This document shows, piece by piece, positions 1 through 5,188 of a DNA stretch of 5,188 nt. The notes under the pieces are model-generated. The model had not been told where the DNA came from, did no database searches, and saw only the letters and a list, made by a program, of their open reading frames with translations. Within the stretch, counting starts at the first letter, position 1, and every line of letters starts with the position of its first letter. A program made the position numbers and the translations under genes. This DNA is from Coriobacteriales bacterium (lineage in GTDB: Bacteria > Actinomycetota > Coriobacteriia > Coriobacteriales > UBA8131): contig JAISFJ010000197.1 of assembly GCA_031263665.1 (NCBI GenBank), forward strand, positions 1 through 5,188. Direction: 5' to 3'.

Positions 1-1077
1 GAAGTGAATTATGAATTCTTGAGCAATGCGCCCCTCAAAAGTCAAAATGCGTTTTATGAGCATGTCAAATCCTGGATTCAAGGGAAAACTCCCGCATATT
101 TGTTTGTTGATGAAGTGCAGGAACTGGAGTCCTGGGCACAAACGATAAACAGTGTCCGTGCTGAGTTTGACATAAATATCTATATAACGGGCTCGAACTC
201 ACGTATGTTTATTGGGGAACATCTTACCTATCTGTCAGGACGCTATGTCAGTATCGAAGTCTACCCGCTTTCCTTTTTGGAGTATAGGGATTTTAAGAGA
301 ATTCAAAACTTCGAAGGAGGTCAGGTCGCCTCAGTCTCGGCACCAGGCGGCATTGAGGGACTCTATGACAACTACGTTACAGAAGGCTCTTTTCCAGCCG
401 TTGTTCTCGCACCTGATAAAAATCTTGCCCAAACTATTCTCGAAGGCCTCTATGATTCAGTGTTTAACAGGGACATTATTCAACGTGGTGGGATTCGTAA
501 CGTTGAAGTTTTCCAAAAACTTGCTTTGTTTGTACTGGAAAATATCGGCAATCAGACATCGGCCTACGCAATCGCCAACGCACTCAAAAGCGCTGGCCAC
601 TCCATAAGTGTTGATACGGTTGATAGTTATCTGACGCTTATGGGCAATGCGTACCTTCTTTATCGCTGTTATCGTTATGATATTCGTGGCAAAGAGCGGC
701 TTAAAACCAATGGGAAATATTATGTTGTTGACCCAGGGCTTCGCAATCACGTTATTGGACAAGTGGGCAGCAATCGAGGGCGTGTGACCGAGAATATGGT
801 CTTTCTTGAACTGCGTAGGCGCGGTTATGATGTGGCGATTGGCACCATAAATCGCACCGAAATTGATTTTATCGCACAACGGCAAAGCGAACGATGCTAC
901 GTCCAAGTAAGCGAAACCGTGCTCGACCCAGAAGTTCTCGCTCGCGAACTCGCGCCCTTCGCTCAGATAAAAGAGGTGTACCCTCAGATGCTCATAACAA
1001 AAGACCGTACCAATTACTCAACGCAAGGAATCAAACACGTAAACCTCTACGATTTCCTGCTTGGCAAAAAGTTGTAG
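1..1077 (+). CDS. AAA family ATPase with C-terminal DUF4143 domain, 5'-truncated by the window edge
   Basis: This is the last 358 residues of an AAA_14/DUF4143 family ATPase. The frame is open to base 1, and the GTG at 4-6 sits inside conserved family sequence, so it is probably not the start. Roughly 70 N-terminal residues, including the Walker A P-loop, should lie to the left. Counting from the first visible codon, Walker B is LFVDE at 34-38, the sensor-1-like TGSN is at 63-66, and the family SGRY motif is at 79-82, followed by YPLSFLEY. A winged-helix-like stretch covers about 165-235. The C-terminal nuclease-fold-like part has E264, then TEIDF (E287, D289) and YVQV (Q302); the usual PD-(D/E)XK lysine is absent, which I recall as common in this family, so nuclease activity is doubtful. 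The biological role of these proteins is poorly known. The gene is more AT-rich than the convergent jet genes, and nothing ties it functionally to them. It ends in TAG. Confidence 0.9.
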   Translation, partial: EVNYEFLSNAPLKSQNAFYEHVKSWIQGKTPAYLFVDEVQELESWAQTINSVRAEFDINIYITGSNSRMFIGEHLTYLSGRYVSIEVYPLSFLEYRDFKRIQNFEGGQVASVSAPGGIEGLYDNYVTEGSFPAVVLAPDKNLAQTILEGLYDSVFNRDIIQRGGIRNVEVFQKLALFVLENIGNQTSAYAIANALKSAGHSISVDTVDSYLTLMGNAYLLYRCYRYDIRGKERLKTNGKYYVVDPGLRNHVIGQVGSNRGRVTENMVFLELRRRGYDVAIGTINRTEIDFIAQRQSERCYVQVSETVLDPEVLARELAPFAQIKEVYPQMLITKDRTNYSTQGIKHVNLYDFLLGKKL

Positions 1078-1211
1078 GCACTGACACGCATCTTGGGCAT
1101 CGCTTTGAGCAGAGTGTTCGTGCATCCTTGCCCACGGTAGCGGGCAATTTATAAAGAGCACGCCTTGCGCCTGCATGTGGTGTAAACACACTGCGCGCGA
1201 CACACGAGTCG
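1078..1211. other. Convergent intergenic region between the ATPase gene and jetD
   Basis: These 134 bases separate two genes that point at each other, so the gap should hold termination signals and no promoter is needed. I see no credible small gene. For the plus-strand transcript the best candidate is the hairpin at 1128-1147. For the minus-strand transcript there is a poorer imperfect stem at 1158-1174 (GCA/TGC plus GC/GC around a G-G mismatch), followed on that strand by TCTTTAT. A short GTGT/ACAC inverted repeat lies close to 1179-1188. None of these is a strong intrinsic terminator. Confidence 0.6.
1128..1153 (+). terminator. Possible weak intrinsic terminator after the ATPase gene
   Basis: TTGCCC at 1128-1133 pairs perfectly with GGGCAA at 1142-1147 across an 8-base loop. 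The stem is followed by TTTATA on the plus strand. The stem has only 6 base pairs and the T run is short, so termination would be inefficient. On the minus strand the same stem is followed by GGATG, so it would not terminate jetD in that direction. Confidence 0.3.
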
Positions 1212-2384
1212 TTAGGGCGCTTGGAGGAGTTGGGTGATGATTTTTTGGGCGTAGGGTAAGGCGATTCGTTCTTGTTCGAGGCGGGTGTTGGTTTGGCGGA
1301 GGCGGGCGAGTACGCGTAGTTCGGGTTCGGTGAGGTGGCCAATGAAGGAGGTAAAGGGCGTGGGTTCGGTAACGGTCATGGAGGCGAAGTGCTCGAGGGT
1401 GTCTTCGTCCATCAGGATTGACTCGGTTTGAGGGAGAGCCTTACGCACGAGGCCGAGAATGTGCATTCCGTGAGTATCGAGGTCTCCCCAGTACAGCAGG
1501 TGTGGAGCCTCAGCAATCCAGGGTACGTTGGCAAGTACGAAAGCGTCTTTTCCCTGGCCGAAAACCGCGACCATGTCGGGAAAAGACGGGAGGGCTGCCA
1601 GGGTCTGAGAGTTCTCAACAATCAGCACCCAGGCGGGCTGCCACACAAGCCGAGCGAGCTCTAAAATGGGCGCGGAAAACGCGCGAGGGTCGCCGTCGCC
1701 TACTCCGCTTACGCGTTCATCAAGGAGGCGTATGCCAAAGCGCGCGGGGGGCGAGATGAGTCCCAAATCTGAGCTCTCGGTGAGTGCCGCTTTGAGTTTT
1801 TCTACAACGGCGCGATGCCGCTCCAACCATTTGCTATCAACACCTGGCACAGGCAGCTGTCGAGGGAGCATTCCGGACGCTGGGTGCTCAACCACCCAGT
1901 TGACCACATCAATCAGGCGGCTCAGCTCATCGTCATCAAACGTCTCCAAATCAGCCGTCAGCTTGGGCAATACCGCATCGAGGTTCTGTTGAGGCCAGGC
2001 CCGACGCAACCTGTTGGCCGCAGTAACAAGGGGCTCCCAACTCGTCGCGGTACGCGCCAACGCAGCTATGCTGGACGCGCCTTTTATCCGCACACGCATG
2101 GGCAGACGCTGGGTGCCTAATGCCCGCCAGGCAACCGTCTTCCATTCGACATCCGCCACACACCCGCTCGGCCACCGCACCTGGCGCCATTGGGCTATCC
2201 ATTGAGCCACTTCATCCATTGCCGCACCAGCAGCCGTCTCAGCCGGTGGATGAAGCGGCAAGGTAAACTCACAGGCTTCTCCGTAGTCAGCCATGCCGAG
2301 CCATGTGCGAAAGGAGTTGCGATACTTCGCCTGAGCCCACGCGCGCAACTCATCGGGGCCGCGCATCAAAGCCGCGATTGTCAT
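1212..2384 (-). CDS. jetD: Wadjet defence protein JetD (MksG), Toprim nuclease of type I system, complete
   Basis: JetD is the DNA-cleaving subunit of Wadjet. It cuts plasmid DNA that the JetABC loop-extruding complex has reeled in. The protein has 390 residues, a normal length for the family. The N-terminal half (about 1-185) matches the DUF3322 type, ending near the conserved VPGVDSKWLERH at 179-190. The C-terminal half (about 200-385) is the DUF2220, topoisomerase VI-like Toprim domain. The acidic residues expected to bind metal are present: E257 in LIVENSQT, and D301 and D303 in YWGDLDTHG (298-306). The family motif RLEQERI is at 368-374, just before the C-terminus. The DUF3322 plus DUF2220 arrangement indicates a type I system. 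The ATG overlaps the jetC stop as ATGA and has AGGA 9 bases upstream, which supports this start over the in-frame Met7. The gene ends in TAA. The domains appear intact and the enzyme is likely active. The motif-to-function mapping rests on family knowledge. Confidence 0.95.
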   Translation of the reverse strand: MTIAALMRGPDELRAWAQAKYRNSFRTWLGMADYGEACEFTLPLHPPAETAAGAAMDEVAQWIAQWRQVRWPSGCVADVEWKTVAWRALGTQRLPMRVRIKGASSIAALARTATSWEPLVTAANRLRRAWPQQNLDAVLPKLTADLETFDDDELSRLIDVVNWVVEHPASGMLPRQLPVPGVDSKWLERHRAVVEKLKAALTESSDLGLISPPARFGIRLLDERVSGVGDGDPRAFSAPILELARLVWQPAWVLIVENSQTLAALPSFPDMVAVFGQGKDAFVLANVPWIAEAPHLLYWGDLDTHGMHILGLVRKALPQTESILMDEDTLEHFASMTVTEPTPFTSFIGHLTEPELRVLARLRQTNTRLEQERIALPYAQKIITQLLQAP

Positions 2385-5188
2385 AACAGTCGTTCCTGCA
2401 CGATGGGAGGCAGGGGAGCAAGGCCCGCGTTTTCTTGGCCGTCTGCGTCCTTGGTGCCTGGTGCGTCATCAGCATCATCAGCGGCATCAGCGGCAACATC
2501 CGCGCCACTGCCAGCGTTTTCGCCCTCGTGTTCCCATATGAGTTTCTCGCAACGAGAGCCTTCGTTTTCGTGATTGCTTACCTGCACGGCGCCGCCCACG
2601 TACGCCTCCAGAGTCTGAAGCATCTTCAAGGGTGTCGCGAGAAGCAGCTGAAACCCAAAGGTGCTGAAAACGTCCAAGCCCGCCTTGGTAAACGCGGGGT
2701 CGGTCTTATCAAAGGCTTCATCGAGGATGACCAGGCCGTATGATGGCTGGCCTGCCCCTCCACGGGCAAGCTGGTAACGCAACGCGGCGGCGAGGCAGAA
2801 CACGACCAGTTTCTGGCGCTCTCCGCCCGAAAGCCCGCCGGCCCCCGTATAGACATCTTCAATATTTTGCGTCTCGGTGTCGATGACGTTGGCCCGAAAT
2901 CTCACATGCAGGCGCGTATCGAGGCATTGTTTGCGCCAGGCTTGGTCAACAGGGTCTGATGAGCCCAAGCGTTTGAGCAGCCCTTCCAGCTTTAAGAAGC
3001 GTTCTTCGGCGCGCTCACGTTCCTCGTGGCTCGGTTCAAGAATCATCGTGTCTTCCAGCGAGCCGGAAGATATGATGGTCAAATCGTTGAGAAACTCTTG
3101 GACATCACGCGTCAGCGAATCAACCACAAACAGTTTCAGGTGTTTTTTGGGAGCATATTCCGTCTGCTCAAGCGAACGGTTGATGGGGTCAACGCGCAAT
3201 CTGATTTCACGACGCGAGTGAGAAATCGTCTGAGCAATATCACCGATGTTGTTGCGCGACTGCTTCTGCAACAGGGTGAAGAAGCGGTTTTCAAACTCGG
3301 GGAGACGGTCGGTTTGCAGCCCCTTTAAGAGAGCGAGATATTCATCGAGATACTCAATCTCACCTGCCAAATCGGCGGCGGGGCCAGGCCAACGGGTCTT
3401 GTATTCGGTCATCGCCCTCACGCACGTATTTTCGGCATCGCGTAGCTTGGTGGAGGTTTTTTGGAGCTCTTGCTGTATCGCAGCGCGCACGTGGCGGGCG
3501 GCTGTCTCTAACTGCGGAAGTCCCGTTTGCTCAAAGCGCTCGGACAGACGTAGTGCTACTGCCTCAGAAACGGGGTCGAGCGAGGCCAATCGTGTGGCCG
3601 CCTCATCTTTTTGCTGCTGTTTTTGGTCATACCTCTCCTGACTTTGTGCGCGCCGTTCACGAAGTTTGGTGAGTTTTTGCTCGGCATCTTCGACGGTTAT
3701 TTCCGCGCGCTTCAACTGTGCCTGTGCTTCGGCCAGTCCGCCATGACTCGCATGGTGAATGTCAATTTGCGCGTCCATCGCTTTGAGTTCCTCAAGCGTA
3801 CCCGCTTCGTCAATGGAAGCCCAGGTAAGCTGGTTCAGGTCGCTGAGGCGCTGGATTAAACTCTGGCGTTTTCCGTACTCGTCATCTCGCTCGTCTCGGT
3901 GCCTGGTGGTCTCATTCTCCTGTGCCCGAAGGCGCTTAAGCTCGGACAGCAAGGCTGCTCGCTTCATCTCAATGGACGAACCTAACATCCACTGGCTTGG
4001 GTCATCGACCTTGCGGCGGTCGTCTTTCTCGTGTCGCGCTGCTGAGTGCTTAATCTGTCCCGCAAGGGTAACCCCGCGCTCTACCTTCCGCAATTCAGCT
4101 ACCGATTGCACACAGAGGTAGTCAAAGCGACGAATTAGTTCCGCATGTAACCATTCGGAGAACTCTCCTGCGCTGACTTTTACCTTATGCACGAGACTAC
4201 GCGCATCTCGCGGGCTTGTGATGGGCTCTACCTCACTCGGCACACGTAGATAAACCAGGCGCAGGCCAAGATGGTTGCGGTCAACGTAATCGCTGAGAAG
4301 GGGATAGAGGTCATCGGGCACAAGAAGAGTTTGCGCAAGACTTTTTAACACCCGCTCAATCGCTCCTGTCCACGAGGACTCTGCGGTACGAACGCTGATA
4401 AGTTCCCCGGCAAAACCCAGGCGCTCAAGCGCCACGCCCGCAGTTTCTGCAAGACGCTTTCGTAAGTCAAGCAGCCGCTCATTCAAAGGAGAACGCTGTG
4501 CCTCCAGTGTTTTTAACTGCTGCTCCATCTGTTCGCGGTCGCGCTTGGCTTGGTCGGCACGAGCGGTCAGGGCATAGCGCGATTCTCGCTCCTGTACACT
4601 TTCATCGAGCTTTTGAAGGCGGTGGGCTACCTGCCCCAAAAAATCATCCAAACAAGACGCGTCAGCCGGAAGTTCGAGACCCGCTTCGTTTGCGACCGTG
4701 CCAAGCTTTGCCCGCTCGGCCTGAATTGAGGCAAGCTGTCGCGCGCAAAGGTCTTTCTCTTTGAGCAACGCCTCCAAATCGCGCCCTCCGAGTCCATCAA
4801 CTTTACGCCTGAGAGTTTCTTGTTCCGCACGCCGCAAAGTCAGAGTCTTCTCGGCCTGAGTCACCTCGCGTTCAAAGGCGGCAAGACGCTGCGAAAGCCC
4901 TTCCAGCTCGCCCTCATCGCGAGCTATCCGCTGCTGAAGCGTAAAGGCATCCAGATGTGTCTGCTCCGCAGCGATTTTTTCGTTCTGTTCGGTGAGGAGC
5001 TGTCGTTGCCCGGCAGCGACATCAAGTTTTGTGAGAGCTTCCGTCTGAAGCCGAGCGTCAACAACGGCGTGATGGGCGGCAGAAAGCTCGCCAAATTGCT
5101 CGATTGCCTCATCGACAAGCTCAAAGGTTTTGGGCGGGTCGAGCATGAAATCGCGCAAAAGCACGTCCAGGCTGGTAAGATTTTTTGC
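2381..5188 (-). CDS. jetC: Wadjet defence protein JetC (MksB-like), SMC-family ATPase, 5'-truncated by the window edge
   Basis: JetC is the SMC-like motor of Wadjet, working with kleisin JetA and KITE protein JetB to extrude DNA loops using ATP. The visible 935 residues are open to base 5188; the GTG at 5164-5162 lies within conserved family sequence (NLTSLDVLLRDFMLDPPKTF) and is unlikely to be the start. About 150-200 N-terminal residues with Walker A should lie to the right. Counting from the edge, one coiled-coil arm spans about 38-245, and a hinge-like domain about 250-400 (GELISVR at 261-267, HEKDDR at 386-391, WMLG near 400). The second arm follows to about 660. The C-terminal head has the ABC signature LSGGERQK (786-793, bases 2810-2833), Walker B LVILDE (819-824, bases 2717-2734), a D-loop at FDKTD, and ATPLK near 851-855. 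No CxxC zinc hook is present, which argues against SbcC/Rad50. A 47-residue Asp/Ala-rich tail follows the head. Confidence 0.94.
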   Translation of the reverse strand, partial: AKNLTSLDVLLRDFMLDPPKTFELVDEAIEQFGELSAAHHAVVDARLQTEALTKLDVAAGQRQLLTEQNEKIAAEQTHLDAFTLQQRIARDEGELEGLSQRLAAFEREVTQAEKTLTLRRAEQETLRRKVDGLGGRDLEALLKEKDLCARQLASIQAERAKLGTVANEAGLELPADASCLDDFLGQVAHRLQKLDESVQERESRYALTARADQAKRDREQMEQQLKTLEAQRSPLNERLLDLRKRLAETAGVALERLGFAGELISVRTAESSWTGAIERVLKSLAQTLLVPDDLYPLLSDYVDRNHLGLRLVYLRVPSEVEPITSPRDARSLVHKVKVSAGEFSEWLHAELIRRFDYLCVQSVAELRKVERGVTLAGQIKHSAARHEKDDRRKVDDPSQWMLGSSIEMKRAALLSELKRLRAQENETTRHRDERDDEYGKRQSLIQRLSDLNQLTWASIDEAGTLEELKAMDAQIDIHHASHGGLAEAQAQLKRAEITVEDAEQKLTKLRERRAQSQERYDQKQQQKDEAATRLASLDPVSEAVALRLSERFEQTGLPQLETAARHVRAAIQQELQKTSTKLRDAENTCVRAMTEYKTRWPGPAADLAGEIEYLDEYLALLKGLQTDRLPEFENRFFTLLQKQSRNNIGDIAQTISHSRREIRLRVDPINRSLEQTEYAPKKHLKLFVVDSLTRDVQEFLNDLTIISSGSLEDTMILEPSHEERERAEERFLKLEGLLKRLGSSDPVDQAWRKQCLDTRLHVRFRANVIDTETQNIEDVYTGAGGLSGGERQKLVVFCLAAALRYQLARGGAGQPSYGLVILDEAFDKTDPAFTKAGLDVFSTFGFQLLLATPLKMLQTLEAYVGGAVQVSNHENEGSRCEKLIWEHEGENAGSGADVAADAADDADDAPGTKDADGQENAGLAPLPPIVQERLL
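2394..2397 (-). promoter_or_regulatory. Shine-Dalgarno site for jetD
   Basis: The minus strand reads AGGA at 2397-2394, with 9 bases before the jetD ATG at 2384. It lies inside the last codons of jetC. Together with the 4-base ATGA overlap, it suggests that jetD is translated by ribosomes finishing jetC, helped by its own binding site. It also supports ATG 2384 as the jetD start. Confidence 0.55.
2464..2500. repeat. Short tandem repeat tract encoding the JetC acidic tail
   Basis: On the plus strand the tract reads CATCAG (2467-2472), CAT, then CATCAGCGG twice in tandem (2476-2493), then CAACATC. Read from the minus strand it encodes the Ala/Asp run AADAADDADD of the JetC tail. The repeat unit is in whole codons, so gain or loss of units would lengthen or shorten the tail without a frameshift. 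It is too short and lies in a coding frame, so it is not a CRISPR or an attachment site. Confidence 0.6.

Noticed and set aside
4..6. GTG as start codon of the ATPase gene
   Set aside because: The frame is open through base 1, the residues around the GTG align with the interior of the family, and the Walker A region would be missing. The gene is cut by the window edge.
457..906. 149-codon open frame on the minus strand inside the ATPase gene
   Set aside because: It lies wholly opposite a well-supported gene, and its translation shows no recognisable domain.
1418..1759. Open frames opposite jetD (also 1428-1664, 1666-1992, 1815-2120)
   Set aside because: They overlap conserved jetD coding sequence, including the Toprim motifs, and have no family resemblance of their own.
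2464..2500. CRISPR-like or attachment-site repeat
   Set aside because: Units are 6-9 bases, directly adjacent with no spacers, and translate into an Ala/Asp tail in the jetC frame.
3246..3641. Open frames on the plus strand opposite jetC (also 2435-2743, 2877-3221, 3759-4121, 4498-4764)
   Set aside because: All are antisense shadows of jetC. Their products are rich in Ser, Arg and Cys without any domain, as expected from the reverse of a coiled-coil gene.
5162..5164. GTG as start codon of jetC
   Set aside because: The eight codons to the right are open to the edge and continue the conserved NLTSLDxxLRDFMLDPP sequence. A start here would leave an SMC ATPase without its P-loop.
2381..5188. 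Assignment of the SMC-like protein as SbcC/Rad50
   Set aside because: There is no CxxC zinc hook between the coiled coils, the hinge-like GELISVR domain matches JetC, and the downstream partner is JetD.

Overview
The window holds three protein-coding genes and almost no spare DNA. Two of them, on the minus strand from the right edge to base 1212, are the last two genes of a type I Wadjet (JetABCD, also called MksFEBG) anti-plasmid defence system: jetC, an SMC-like ATPase whose 5' end is cut off by the window, and jetD, the complete Toprim nuclease. They overlap by 4 bases (ATGA). In the usual order jetA-jetB-jetC-jetD, the kleisin gene jetA and the KITE gene jetB should lie just beyond the right edge.

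On the plus strand, from the left edge to base 1077, is the 3' part of a gene for an AAA-family ATPase with a DUF4143 C-terminal domain. Its Walker A region lies outside the window. It converges on jetD across a 134-base gap (1078-1211), which holds only weak hairpins. It is not a recognised Wadjet component.

The Wadjet genes work together as follows (established for the family, inferred for this copy). JetC with JetA and JetB forms a condensin-like complex that uses ATP to extrude DNA loops. JetD cuts DNA when the complex has reeled in a small closed circle, so plasmids are removed and the chromosome is spared. All motifs visible here look intact: the ABC signature and Walker B of JetC, and the Toprim acidic residues and a conserved LEQE motif in JetD.

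The host is a bacterium that I cannot name. The jet genes are moderately GC-rich (58% in one 60-base line counted), while most of the ATPase gene is more AT-rich (about 38-42% in the lines counted). This suggests separate histories and an accessory or defence region. No rRNA, tRNA, CRISPR array, transposase or integrase is visible. Promoters for both transcription units must lie outside the window, because both leading genes are cut at their 5' ends.

The system is known rather than new. The less ordinary details are a 47-residue Asp/Ala-rich tail on JetC, encoded by a short tandem-repeat tract, and the neighbouring DUF4143 ATPase.
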